Below, one piece after another: positions 35,546 to 45,504 of a stretch of 64,000 nt of DNA. Below the pieces are notes generated by a model that did not search any database, was not told the origin of the DNA, and saw only the letters and a list, made by a program, of their open reading frames with translations. A program made the translations under genes and the position numbers. Position 1 is the first letter of the stretch; each line of letters begins with the position of its first letter. The DNA is from Chlorobiota bacterium. Its GTDB lineage: Bacteria; Bacteroidota; Ignavibacteria; OLB7. The stretch covers positions 2,331,001 through 2,395,000 of the forward strand of contig CP065014.1 in NCBI GenBank assembly GCA_016700335.1, read 5' to 3'.

Positions 35546-37975
35546 TTATCTAATCACTACAAAATTTGTAGAGAATTTCTCTCCATTATCATTAAATCTT
35601 AAAGTATAAATTCCAGGCTTTAATGAAGAAGTATTCAAACAAAACTCATTCGTCAAAACATTTACTTGATAATTTGTTTTATTAATTGAAGCTCCTAAAC
35701 AATTACTGACGATTAATTTATCAATATTTACAACTTCTTTATTAATAAATTTTATATTCAAATAATCTTTCGCTGGATTTGGATAAAGTATAACATTAGA
35801 ATTAACAGGTTTGATTAGATTTTCATTTTTGTTTATTGAAGTTAAAAAAGCATTCCAAATTCCAAACGCAGTTGATGGTGAATTACCTACTAGAGAGAAA
35901 TCGCCCCCAATATAAATATAATTATTGTCAGTAGCTAAAGTTTGAATTAATGTAGAATTACTTAAACTGGATGTTGAACTCCCAACAACACCGCTTCCAA
36001 GTAGCTCCCATGATGTTCTGTTCCACTTTGCAATTGAATTTGCCTTTATTCCTGAGATTGAACTGAAGGATCCCGCAGCATACAAAAGTCCATTATTAGT
36101 TGAAGTTAAAGCATTTATTTTTGAATCTTTTCCAGATAATTCAGAGCTCATTTCGAACCATTCTTTTCCATCATAGCTTGCAATTCCAAAGGATGATACA
36201 TTACCAGCTTTTTTAAAATCACCTCCAACAAACAGCTCGTTGTTTACACCAGAATGAATAACCCTAACCGTTGAATCACATCCATTACCCAAAGGGACAA
36301 AAAGATTGTTTTCATATTTTGCGATATTATTTGCAATTACACCTGAGATTTCTTTAAAATTACCACCACAATACAATGTTCCAAATTTGTTTACTGTCAC
36401 ACAAAGAATTATACTATCACTTCCTTTTGAAAGAGGTACCCATTTTTCATTTTCAAGTGTAGCAATATTTTTATACTCTTGATTTAGAATTTTAAAATTC
36501 CCTCCAATGTATAATTTATTTTCAAATTTTGTAATTGAGTTTACAATACCAATAATATTATTTCCAATAGCTGACCATTTTGTGCCATCCCAAACACCTA
36601 CTGAGTTTATATTTTCTCCATTTATTTTTGAGAATGAACCAACAATAATTATTTTGTCAATACTTGTTGAAGTATCAACAATCATTGAGTTAATTACTCC
36701 ATTGATTGGTTCTTTAATTAGATTAGTCCATTTTTTACCATCCCAAGAAGCCAATGTTCTAACAACTTCTCCTTTATCATCAAAGGATCCACTAACATAT
36801 ATATTTTTTCTTCCTATTGAAATATTTGTAATATTTTGGAAATAACCTTTTGTAAATTCATTGGATATTTGTTCCCATTTAGAATTTTTAAACATTGCAA
36901 TATGTTCTGAATACTGCTTTCCTGCTTGTGAGAAATATCCACCACAAAAAATAGAACTATCATTTGTAACAATTATTGTATTAACACCTCCACTAGTGCC
37001 ATCACCTAATTTATTCCATTTCAATCCATCCCATTTTGCTATATTATTGACAGTATCATTTCCCGCAATATTAAAATGACCCGCAATAAATATATCTTTA
37101 CCAATGCTAACAATTGATGAAACAGACGAACCTTCAATTCCTCTTCCTAATGAAAACCACTTTTTTCCACTCCACCTTGCAATACCCCATGCAGGGGTGT
37201 TTGAGCTTACCGCAGCAAAACCTCCACCAACATATAAATTGCCATTTGAATAATGTAATGCTTGAACAATTCCTTGAGTTCCACCATCAAGAACCTCCCA
37301 TTGATTGTTCACAAATTTTGCAACATTAAATGCCTCCTTATCTCCAGCAAATATAAAGTCACCTCCAACGAATAATGAACCCTCACCATATGCAATTGAA
37401 TAAACAGTTCCTTCAATTCCATTATCGGGAAATGTATTCCATTCTTTATTTTTTAAAGAATATGAAGCAAGGTTTTTAGATGTTAAACCATTTATTTCTG
37501 TAAAGTTTCCACCTACATAAATATTGTCATTAACAATTAACAAAGTTCTAATTGCAGAAGAATCTTTAGGAGAAATACTATCTGATATACTCTTCCAAAT
37601 TCCATTATCCCAAACTGCTAAAGAATGAATTGATTTTCCAGATATGGATTTAAAATCTCCACCTATATAAATTAGATCTTTATAAGTTGCAACAGAATAA
37701 ATTGAGCCTCCATTAATTTCTCCTCCTAGAGAATACCAGGATTTGCTTTTTTTATTCCAGACAGCAATTTTATTTACAATTATATTTCCTGAAATTGTAA
37801 AATCACCTGCAACAACAATTTCATCATTATTTCTTTCAGCAATTGAATTTACATTTCCATTTAAACCAGGTATTCCAAAATTTTTACTCCAATTGATATC
37901 ATTGTTAACTTGTGAATATCCATTTAAATTATTTAACAACAAACAAAACAAAATTGAGAAAAATAATTTTAACAT
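35546..37975 (-). CDS. T9SS-secreted beta-propeller repeat protein
   Basis: An 809-residue protein with a signal peptide (about 1-21, ending NGYS). Many repeats of about 45-55 residues follow, with the consensus NIAxWDGxxWxxLGxGxxGxVNxIxxxxxxLYVGGxFxxxG, the delta-60-like/kelch-type pattern of large secreted propellers. The C-terminal 80 residues form a T9SS sorting domain (LYPNPAKDYLNIKF, NDNGEKFSTNFVVIR). It is transcribed away from fabH and ends facing the HubP-shaped gene, 53 bp apart. Function unknown; such proteins are thought to act in surface adhesion or as substrates of unknown enzymes. The repeats are diverged at the nucleotide level, so slippage is unlikely. Confidence 0.85.
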   Translation of the reverse strand: MLKLFFSILFCLLLNNLNGYSQVNNDINWSKNFGIPGLNGNVNSIAERNNDEIVVAGDFTISGNIIVNKIAVWNKKSKSWYSLGGEINGGSIYSVATYKDLIYIGGDFKSISGKSIHSLAVWDNGIWKSISDSISPKDSSAIRTLLIVNDNIYVGGNFTEINGLTSKNLASYSLKNKEWNTFPDNGIEGTVYSIAYGEGSLFVGGDFIFAGDKEAFNVAKFVNNQWEVLDGGTQGIVQALHYSNGNLYVGGGFAAVSSNTPAWGIARWSGKKWFSLGRGIEGSSVSSIVSIGKDIFIAGHFNIAGNDTVNNIAKWDGLKWNKLGDGTSGGVNTIIVTNDSSIFCGGYFSQAGKQYSEHIAMFKNSKWEQISNEFTKGYFQNITNISIGRKNIYVSGSFDDKGEVVRTLASWDGKKWTNLIKEPINGVINSMIVDTSTSIDKIIIVGSFSKINGENINSVGVWDGTKWSAIGNNIIGIVNSITKFENKLYIGGNFKILNQEYKNIATLENEKWVPLSKGSDSIILCVTVNKFGTLYCGGNFKEISGVIANNIAKYENNLFVPLGNGCDSTVRVIHSGVNNELFVGGDFKKAGNVSSFGIASYDGKEWFEMSSELSGKDSKINALTSTNNGLLYAAGSFSSISGIKANSIAKWNRTSWELLGSGVVGSSTSSLSNSTLIQTLATDNNYIYIGGDFSLVGNSPSTAFGIWNAFLTSINKNENLIKPVNSNVILYPNPAKDYLNIKFINKEVVNIDKLIVSNCLGASINKTNYQVNVLTNEFCLNTSSLKPGIYTLRFNDNGEKFSTNFVVIR

Positions 37976-38204
37976 AATCTTTAAATTATTTAATAATTAA
38001 TTTGAAATGATAACTTTTTCAAAAATACAATTAATACAATAAGAATATTTTATTTATTGAATTATTCTAACTTTAATCATATTAAACCACTTTAAAAAAA
38101 AACTTCAAATTTTTCTTCTCATCATTTCTAAATATTATTCTTTAAATTTTAGTATAAAATAAAAGTAAAATTAATTTGTTATTATAGGATTAACTAAGAT
38201 TTTT

Positions 38205-38212
38205 TAACTTTG
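38205..38212 (+). promoter_or_regulatory. Possible Bacteroidota-type -7 promoter element for fabH
   Basis: TAACTTTG matches the TAnnTTTG -7 consensus of Bacteroidota housekeeping promoters, 35 bp before the fabH ATG. A TTG about 26 bp upstream is further away than the usual spacing, so only the -7 element is a good match. Confidence 0.45.
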
Positions 38213-38246
38213 CAAACCAAATTCAATTAATTGAAATTTATTTTAT

Positions 38247-39257
38247 ATGACATCAAATAACCGAACTAGAAGGGCTACTATAACATCTGTGGGTCATTAT
38301 GTACCCCCAGATATTTTTAACAATGATTACTTTAAAAATGAACTTGGCTTAGAAACAGATGACACATGGATAAGAGAAAGAACAGGAATTATTGAACGTC
38401 GTTATTTGGTTGAAGGTGGCACTAGCGATTTAGCAGTTCCAGCTATTAAAAAATGTTTAGAAAGAAGAGGTATCTCGGCACTTGAAATAGACTGCATAAT
38501 AGTTGCAACAGTAACTCCAGATATGGCTTTCCCCTCAACTGCCTGTTTGATTCAAAATAAAATTGGAGCAAAAAACGCTTGGGGTTTTGATGTTGAAGCT
38601 GCTTGTTCTGGTTTTTTGTTCGCATTAAGAACTGGCACTAGTTTTATTGAAAGTGGTCAATGTAAAAAAGTATTAGTTGTTGGTGCTGATAAAATGAGTG
38701 CAATAATTAATTTTAAAGATAGAAATACTTGTGTTTTATTTGGAGATGGTGCTGGATGTGTTTTACTTGAAGCAACTGAGGATGAAACTATAGGCATTAT
38801 TGATTTTGAATTGCATATTGATGGTAGTGGAGGAGATTTCCTTTATATGCCAGCAGGAGGAAGCCGTATGCCTCCAAGCTTAGAGACTGTGGCTAGAGAG
38901 CTTCATTATGTTGTACAAGATGGTAAAGCTGTTTTTAAAGTTGCTGTAATTGGAATGGCTGATGTTGCTGAAAGTATTATGAAAAAAAATAACTTGACTG
39001 CACAAGACATTCGTTGGTTAGTACCACATCAAGCTAATTTGAGAATTATATCTGCTACTGCTGAAAGGATGGGTTTATCAATGGAAAATGTGATGGTTAA
39101 TATCCATAAATTTGGGAATACTACTGCTGGAACATTACCTATTTGCTTAGGTGAATGGTGGGAAAATGGGCTACTTAAAAAGGGTGATGGAATTATTTTA
39201 GCTACATTTGGTGCGGGTTATACTTGGGGTAGTGGTTATTTAAAATGGGGATATTAA
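38247..39257 (+). CDS. fabH: 3-oxoacyl-ACP synthase III
   Basis: A 336-residue thiolase-fold enzyme that condenses acetyl-CoA (or a branched acyl-CoA) with malonyl-ACP to start fatty acid synthesis. The catalytic triad is visible: Cys120 in VEAACSGF, His261 in LVPHQANLRII, and Asn291 in FGNTTAGT. It begins a pair with fabD, 125 bp apart; plsX and rpmF, common neighbours elsewhere, are absent. A -7-type promoter element precedes it. Length and motifs are normal. Confidence 0.96.
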   Translation: MTSNNRTRRATITSVGHYVPPDIFNNDYFKNELGLETDDTWIRERTGIIERRYLVEGGTSDLAVPAIKKCLERRGISALEIDCIIVATVTPDMAFPSTACLIQNKIGAKNAWGFDVEAACSGFLFALRTGTSFIESGQCKKVLVVGADKMSAIINFKDRNTCVLFGDGAGCVLLEATEDETIGIIDFELHIDGSGGDFLYMPAGGSRMPPSLETVARELHYVVQDGKAVFKVAVIGMADVAESIMKKNNLTAQDIRWLVPHQANLRIISATAERMGLSMENVMVNIHKFGNTTAGTLPICLGEWWENGLLKKGDGIILATFGAGYTWGSGYLKWGY

Positions 39258-39382
39258 AATTGGATTGAATTATTTTTCAAATTTAATTTATTTGTATTCT
39301 CAATTGTTTCAATTTTTAAATCCTTCAATTTATTTTGATTTATAAATCAAATAATCTAGTTATATAATTAATAAATTATTTT

Positions 39383-40273
39383 ATGAAATCATATATTTTT
39401 CCTGGACAAGGTTCGCAATATATTGGAATGGGGCTTGATCTGTATGAATCAAGTACAATGGTTCGTGATATAATGGATAGAGCTAATGAAGTATTAGGTT
39501 GGCAATTAACTGGTATTATGTTCGGTGGAACTCAAGAAGAATTAACTCAAACACGAAATACTCAGCCAGCAATTTTTTTACATAGCTATGTAAGATATAT
39601 GTTGTTAAACAATCCAGAACCTAATATGGTTGCAGGGCATTCTTTGGGCGAATATTCTGCATTAGCTATTGCTGGTGCAATTAATTTTGATGATGCTTTA
39701 ACTTTAGTTAAAATCAGAGCTGAGTCTATGCAAATTGCTGGAGAGTCTGAACCTGGCACTATGGCTGCAATTATTGGTTTGGATGATAATTTAGTTGGTG
39801 ATATATGCTGTAAAGTTTGGGAGGAAATTGGTATAGTTCAATCTGCTAACTTTAACTCTCCAGGTCAAGTTGTTATTAGCGGAAGCCCTAATGCAGTTTT
39901 AGAGGCAATGAAAAGATGTAAAGAAAATGGAGCAAGAATGGTTAAACAACTTAATGTAAGCGGAGCTTTTCATTCCCCTTTAATGGCTAGTGCACGTGAG
40001 AAGCTTACCTTAGCCCTTTCAAATGTTCATATTAATAATGCTGAAATTCCAGTTTATACAAATGTATCAGCAAAACCTATTACAGATGCCCAAGAAATTC
40101 ACGATTCATTAATACTCCAACTTACATCACCTGTTAGGTGGTCCGAAACAATTAATAATATGATTATTGATGGAGCTGATGAATTTATTGAAGTAGGACC
40201 TGGCAATGTACTTCAAGGCTTAGTCAAAAGAATTAATAGTATTGTAACTGTTTCAGGATTTGATAAATTTTAA
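39383..40273 (+). CDS. fabD: Malonyl-CoA:ACP transacylase
   Basis: A 296-residue alpha/beta hydrolase-like acyltransferase transferring malonyl from CoA to ACP. Signatures are FPGQGSQYIGMG at the N-terminus, the nucleophile motif AGHSLGEYSALA with Ser87, the Gln/Arg region TLVKIRAESMQ, and HSPLM with the catalytic His near 197. It follows fabH in the same direction and the two probably form a transcript. Normal length; no anomalies. Confidence 0.95.
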   Translation: MKSYIFPGQGSQYIGMGLDLYESSTMVRDIMDRANEVLGWQLTGIMFGGTQEELTQTRNTQPAIFLHSYVRYMLLNNPEPNMVAGHSLGEYSALAIAGAINFDDALTLVKIRAESMQIAGESEPGTMAAIIGLDDNLVGDICCKVWEEIGIVQSANFNSPGQVVISGSPNAVLEAMKRCKENGARMVKQLNVSGAFHSPLMASAREKLTLALSNVHINNAEIPVYTNVSAKPITDAQEIHDSLILQLTSPVRWSETINNMIIDGADEFIEVGPGNVLQGLVKRINSIVTVSGFDKF

Positions 40274-40362
40274 AGAATTACTTATTGTATTTAAAATAGG
40301 TTTATATTAATTTTTCTGTTTAAAATACTTTTTTCTAAAATTAATATTAATAAATTAAGAAC

Positions 40363-40386
40363 GTTACAAAGATTTGTATTGTTACT
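40363..40386. promoter_or_regulatory. GTTACAA-type motif upstream of the DUF262 gene
   Basis: GTTACAAAGATTTGTATTGTTAC contains TACAAA-GA-TTTGTA and shares the GTTACAAnnATTTGTA core with a site near 32250 upstream of the FlhF-like gene. It lies about 85-110 bp before the start of the DUF262 gene. A regulator site is inference. Confidence 0.2.
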
Positions 40387-40470
40387 TGTTTAAAGTACAA
40401 CTAGCTTAAATACTTTTTGATATCTGAAACCCAAGTAAATACAACGCTTATTAACAATCAAAATTTATAA

Positions 40471-42672
40471 ATGAAGACAGAAAGCCATTCAATAAATGAT
40501 GTATTAGCTAAAAATGCAACATCATTTTTTATTCCACCATTTCAAAGAGCTTATTCTTGGGGTAGACCAGAAATTGAAAGATATTTTAGTGATATATCAA
40601 GAATTATAGAATCAGATTTAGATTTTAAACAACACGATAAATTAGAACACTTTTTCGGCACAGTTGTTATAAAAGAAGAAAAAGCAGGGTTCGCAAACAA
40701 ATCAGTTGTAGTTGATGGTCAACAAAGACTTACAACCACTCTTATTTTCTTAATTGCACTTCGAGATTGTGAAACAGATATTAAAAATCAAGAATATATT
40801 ACCCAAAACTATTTAACAAACAACTCATCTTCATACCAAGACAAGATAAAACTTAAGCAAATAACAAAAGATTGGGATTCATATAAAGCATTAGTAAACA
40901 AAACAAAACCAAAAGCAGGTGTTATAAGCAATGCTTATGAATTACTTAAAAAACTTATCAGTGAAAAGAAAAAATTAAATCCTGAAGTTTCTTTTGAGAA
41001 TTACATTATTGCTATTCAAAGAATAAATGTAGCAGTAATTTTTTTAGATGAAAGACCATTTAAAGGCGAAGACCCTCAAATAATATTTGAAACTCTAAAT
41101 TCCTTGGGCAAACCATTGACACTATCTGACCTTGTAAGAAATTTTGTCTTACTTAATATGGAAAGTAATAAACAGTCAGATATTTATGAAAAAATTTGGC
41201 ATCCAAATATTGAAGATATTCTTAATGAAAATTCATCCAAATTTTTTAGAGACTATTTGCAATATAAAACCAGTAGTTCTTTAAAAGTTGTTAGTGATAA
41301 CAATACAAAAGAATTGTATCATCAATTTAAAGCTTTTGTTGAAGACAAATTTGAAAACCATAATGACTTCGTTATTGATATTGTTCGCTTTGTAAAATGT
41401 TATAAATGGATTATTACCGAAATAGTTAATGAGCCCATTTCTCATAATTCAACAAAGGATAAGGAAATTAAAGAATTACTTAGAAATATATTTCACGATA
41501 TAAAGGCAGAAGCATTTAAACCACTCGTAATGGGGTTATTAGAATATCATCAATATACAGTTAACGATATTAGATTAACTGATGAATTTTTAATTTCAAC
41601 TTTAACTACAATAAGAACCTATCTTATAAGGCGAAGAATTTTAGGACTTACACAAGGAGAAAATAAAAACATTGTGAATTTCAGCAAAAAAATTGAAGAT
41701 TTGTCAAATGGAAATAATTTTATGATTGAACTTCTAACTAATCTATTTTATAGACTTAGATTACCTAATGACAATGAGATAAAAAATTCTTTGACCTTAA
41801 TGAATTTTTATGAAGGTTCAAAACAATATTCAAAATTTGTTTTAGGTAAAATAGAAGAGCATAACACAAAAGTGTCTGTTGATTTCCGTAATCCCAAAAT
41901 TACTATTGAGCATATAATGCCTCAAACTTTAGAAGATAGTTGGAAAGAAGAATTAGGTAAAAATTTTAAAGAAATTTCCAAGAACTATTTACATAACATT
42001 GGCAATTTAATACTTACAGAATTTAACAGTGAAATTGGTAACAAACCATTTATTGCAAAGAAAAGAAAATTAGAGACATCTTCTTTATATTTTAGATTGG
42101 ACATTGTAAAAAGAGATATTTGGAATGAACAAAGTATTAAAGAACATCAAGCTAATATGATTACTTGGTTTCTTGAGACATTTCCATTGCCAGAACTTTA
42201 TAAAGAAAAAGAAAATTGGAACACACTATCCAATGAAAATACTCTATTTTCACCATTAGATACTGATGCAGGCGAAATAGCAGAGGGAAATAAACCAATA
42301 GAACTTCAAATTTACAAAGAAGTAATTATTGTTAAAACTTGGCAGGATGTTTTTATTAAATTTATAAACCATTTGAAGAATAATTCCGAATTTGATTTTG
42401 ATTTTATTCTAGAAAATCAAACTGAATTGTTCAGACGTGAAGATACAATAATAAAATGGAGTACCTTGAAGGAGTTAAGTGATACTAAAGTTGACTTATT
42501 AAATCGCTACAAAACATTTGACGGAAAAGCTTGGGAGAAAGTTAAAGAACTTGATGATGATATCCTTTTCATTCATATAAATATTTCTGCTTCAACTTGT
42601 ATGACTAGAATTAGTACCGTGATGGATAAATTCAATATGCATAAAAATTCAATAGAAATAAAATTAAAGTAA
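40471..42672 (+). CDS. DUF262-DUF1524 (GmrSD-like) defence nuclease
   Basis: A 733-residue protein. The N-terminal DUF262 (GmrS-like NTPase) shows IPPFQRAYSWGRPEIERYF (about 21-39) and VDGQQRLTTT (81-90). The central-to-C-terminal DUF1524 (GmrD-like) has the HNH-type motif IEHIMPQTLEDSW (His near 480) with HNIGNLILTEFNSEIGNKPF. The last 120 residues are a separate alpha/beta region (about 615-733) of uncertain family. Single-chain DUF262/DUF1524 proteins such as GmrSD, BrxU and SspE restrict phage DNA carrying modified bases or phosphorothioates. It stands alone between fabHD and pcrA, without a partner methyltransferase or modification gene nearby, which suits a Type IV-like enzyme. It may be acquired, but no flanking repeats were found. 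Confidence 0.85.
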   Translation: MKTESHSINDVLAKNATSFFIPPFQRAYSWGRPEIERYFSDISRIIESDLDFKQHDKLEHFFGTVVIKEEKAGFANKSVVVDGQQRLTTTLIFLIALRDCETDIKNQEYITQNYLTNNSSSYQDKIKLKQITKDWDSYKALVNKTKPKAGVISNAYELLKKLISEKKKLNPEVSFENYIIAIQRINVAVIFLDERPFKGEDPQIIFETLNSLGKPLTLSDLVRNFVLLNMESNKQSDIYEKIWHPNIEDILNENSSKFFRDYLQYKTSSSLKVVSDNNTKELYHQFKAFVEDKFENHNDFVIDIVRFVKCYKWIITEIVNEPISHNSTKDKEIKELLRNIFHDIKAEAFKPLVMGLLEYHQYTVNDIRLTDEFLISTLTTIRTYLIRRRILGLTQGENKNIVNFSKKIEDLSNGNNFMIELLTNLFYRLRLPNDNEIKNSLTLMNFYEGSKQYSKFVLGKIEEHNTKVSVDFRNPKITIEHIMPQTLEDSWKEELGKNFKEISKNYLHNIGNLILTEFNSEIGNKPFIAKKRKLETSSLYFRLDIVKRDIWNEQSIKEHQANMITWFLETFPLPELYKEKENWNTLSNENTLFSPLDTDAGEIAEGNKPIELQIYKEVIIVKTWQDVFIKFINHLKNNSEFDFDFILENQTELFRREDTIIKWSTLKELSDTKVDLLNRYKTFDGKAWEKVKELDDDILFIHINISASTCMTRISTVMDKFNMHKNSIEIKLK

Positions 42673-42924
42673 CTAATATAAAACAAAGAATTGGCTAGTA
42701 GCTTGTATGGTCTTAATGTTAAAGTTTAGATGTAATAAATTAAACATTTGACCTTACAGCAACATTTATAGATTTTTGAACTTTTATAGTACTAATTCCC
42801 CTTCTTCGAAATTCAACAGAACAAATCACACTATGTTTACTCATTAAATCAAATACTATATTTTTGTCTAAGTTAATTCTTTTTAAATCTTGCCATAAAT
42901 ACAAATTGTTTTTTATTAAATATG
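42673..42924. other. Intergenic region between DUF262 gene and pcrA
   Basis: A 252-bp stretch between convergent genes. A minus-strand open frame of about 54 codons from a TTG at 42904 to a stop at 42740 has a reasonable amino acid mix but no homology or signal. It is too short and weak to call a gene. No clear terminator was found. Confidence 0.3.
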
Positions 42925-45429
42925 TTAAGTAATAATTTTTAGATTAGCAAACTTCAACATTAACATTTTTCTTCCCACTGATTCAAATCTAATTGTTGCT
43001 TTTGCTTTATCACCATTCCCTGTCAATGATTCAACTTTCCCTACACCAAATAATTTATGCCTTACTAAAGATCCTGTTCTAATTGGTTTTTCAACTTGAG
43101 AATAATCATCATTTTCAATTGTAGAATCTTCAAAAAACTTTTCTACTTTTGGTGGATTATTTTTTATGGGGTTTGTTGAATTATAATCATAATTAGTTGA
43201 ATCATTTTTAGGAGAATTACTATTTTTTTGTGAGTAATTATTAATAAATTTATTAAACTTATCGTTGTAATAAGATGCTCCACTTGAATTGCTATTATAA
43301 GTTGATTTAACTGGTAAACTCTTTTTTGTGGAATTATTATTATATGATTCGTTCTCAGAATTATCTAATAAATTTGAATAGCTTCCTCCTGAATTGAATT
43401 TATTTCCTTTTTCAAATGGACTTTTCATTTCAATCAATTTATCATCTATTTCAGTAATGAACCGTGAAGGTGTTGGATATGATAAATTTCCAAAACGATA
43501 TCTTCTTTCGCAGTTTGTAATATACAAATCATTCTTTGCCCTAGTTATTGCAACATAACATAATCTTCTTTCTTCTTCTAATTCCTCTTGAACCATTGCT
43601 GTTTCCCCAACTGGGAACAATCCTTCTTCCATACCTGCAATTATTATAGTATCAAATTCAAGACCTTTCGCTGAATGAATTGTCATCATAGTAACTTTTT
43701 CAGCTGCTGAATCATAAGAATCAATATCAGCAATCAGAGCAACTTCTTGCAGATATTCCGACAAAGTTGCATTAGAATTCTTTTCATAAAAATCGGCTAA
43801 GTGAGATAAAATACTCTGAACATTTTCCCATCTTGCAAGAGATTCAGGTGTCCCTTCGTCTTTATAGCTTTGCAACAAACCAGATTCGCTTAATATATTT
43901 CTGGCAGTATCAGTTGGAGGGAAAATTGAACTTGTATATGACTCAATCATAAAAGCAAATTTCTTTATAGCATTAATAGTTCTGGAAGAAATATCTTTAA
44001 TTCCATCACTAATTTTTGCTGCATCAAGAAGCGAGATTCCCTTTTCATCTGCAAACGATTTTAACCTTTTTATAGAAACATCCCCAATTCCTCTTGATGG
44101 TACATTTATTATTCTGTTAAACGATTCGTTATCACGTTCATTAACAATCAATTTCAAATATGACAAAGCGTCTTTAACTTCCTTTCTTCTGTAAAATGGT
44201 ACTCCACCTACAAGAGTATATGGAATACTAGACTTCCTCAAACCTTCTTCTATTGAAAATGATTGAGCATTTGTTCTATATAAGATTGCTATATTATTAA
44301 ACGAAATTCTTGCATTTTGTTTTTTTCTAATTATTCTTACAATCTCTTCTGCTTCATCTTTTTCATCTTTTAAAGTAATTACTTTTAATTTTTCCCCTTC
44401 TTCATTTTCAGTCCATAATTTTTTGCTAATCTGATTTTTATTATTTTTAATAACACTATCAGCAGCAGCTAATATTGTTGAAGTTGACCTATAATTTTGT
44501 TCAAGCCTAACAATTTTAACATCGGAATAATCTCTTTCAAAATCTAGAATGTTTTTTATGTCAGCACCACGAAATTTATAAATAGATTGTGCATCATCAC
44601 CAACAACACAAATGTTTTTGGATTTAGCTGCAAGCATATTAACTACAGTATATTGAGCTCTATTTGTATCTTGATATTCATCAATAACAATATATTTAAA
44701 TTTATGTTGGTACTTTTCTAATACTTCAGGGAACTTATCAAATAATTCGATTGTTCTAACTAATAAATCATCAAAATCCATAGCATTGTTTGCTTTGAGT
44801 TTTTTTTCATAGTCATCATAAACTAAAGCTATTTTTTCTTCCATAAAATCTTTTGCAAACCTTGAGTAATCATGAGGATTAATCATTGAGTTTTTTGCTG
44901 AAGAAATTCTAGAAGAAATTAATTTTGGCGAAAAATCTTGTGTTGAAATTGCATGAACAGTCATTAACTGCTTAATAACTGATTGTTGATCTTCAGTATC
45001 ATAAATGGAGAAATTTGAAGTGAATCCAATTTTTTCTGCTTCAATTCTTAGAATTTTACCAAATACAGAATGAAAAGTACCCATCCATAAACTTTTTGAA
45101 GGATTTTCACCAACTAATTTGCAAATTCTTTCCTTCATTTCTGCAGCTGCTTTATTAGTAAAAGTAAGAGCTAAAATTGAATAAGCCGGTACTTTTTGAT
45201 TTAACAAATATGCAATTCTATAAGTTAGAACTCGAGTTTTACCGGAACCAGCACCAGCAACAACAAGAACTGCACCATGTATTGTTTCAACTGCTTTACG
45301 TTGAAATTCATTAAGTCCTGCAAACAAGTCTGAATCTAGCTTCAAAGGGCTTGGGTTATCATATAGAGGGAGTGAATATTCATTATCTTTTCCATCTTGA
45401 GTAACTCGTTTTATAATTATTTTTTGCAT
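42925..45429 (-). CDS. pcrA: UvrD/PcrA-type DNA helicase
   Basis: An 834-residue SF1A 3'-5' helicase. Motif I is AGAGSGKT at 58-65 after the Q-motif LNEFQRKAV. Motif Ia LTFTNKAAAEM, motif II YIVIDEYQDTN, motif III VVGDDAQSIYKFRGA, motif IV RLEQNYRST, motif V MTIHSAKGLEFDTIII and motif VI VAITRAK are all present. A 90-residue Asn/Ser/Tyr-rich linker (about 680-770) joins the core to a C-terminal Tudor-like domain (SLVRHKLFGVGKVESLTG) that in PcrA contacts RNA polymerase. Roles are nucleotide excision repair, plasmid replication and removal of RecA or stalled polymerase. PcrA rather than Rep is favoured by the C-terminal domain. Confidence 0.94.
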   Translation of the reverse strand: MQKIIIKRVTQDGKDNEYSLPLYDNPSPLKLDSDLFAGLNEFQRKAVETIHGAVLVVAGAGSGKTRVLTYRIAYLLNQKVPAYSILALTFTNKAAAEMKERICKLVGENPSKSLWMGTFHSVFGKILRIEAEKIGFTSNFSIYDTEDQQSVIKQLMTVHAISTQDFSPKLISSRISSAKNSMINPHDYSRFAKDFMEEKIALVYDDYEKKLKANNAMDFDDLLVRTIELFDKFPEVLEKYQHKFKYIVIDEYQDTNRAQYTVVNMLAAKSKNICVVGDDAQSIYKFRGADIKNILDFERDYSDVKIVRLEQNYRSTSTILAAADSVIKNNKNQISKKLWTENEEGEKLKVITLKDEKDEAEEIVRIIRKKQNARISFNNIAILYRTNAQSFSIEEGLRKSSIPYTLVGGVPFYRRKEVKDALSYLKLIVNERDNESFNRIINVPSRGIGDVSIKRLKSFADEKGISLLDAAKISDGIKDISSRTINAIKKFAFMIESYTSSIFPPTDTARNILSESGLLQSYKDEGTPESLARWENVQSILSHLADFYEKNSNATLSEYLQEVALIADIDSYDSAAEKVTMMTIHSAKGLEFDTIIIAGMEEGLFPVGETAMVQEELEEERRLCYVAITRAKNDLYITNCERRYRFGNLSYPTPSRFITEIDDKLIEMKSPFEKGNKFNSGGSYSNLLDNSENESYNNNSTKKSLPVKSTYNSNSSGASYYNDKFNKFINNYSQKNSNSPKNDSTNYDYNSTNPIKNNPPKVEKFFEDSTIENDDYSQVEKPIRTGSLVRHKLFGVGKVESLTGNGDKAKATIRFESVGRKMLMLKFANLKIIT

Positions 45430-45504
45430 TAAATTTAAATAAATAAAAAGGTCAAATCTTTTGTCAATTAAAGTATAAAATCATCAATCTGAAATCACAT
45501 TTTG

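Noticed and set aside
42740..42904. Minus-strand ORF of 54 codons between the DUF262 gene and pcrA
   Set aside because: TTG start, no ribosome site, no recognisable domain and a length expected by chance in such AT-rich DNA; noted only as a possibility.
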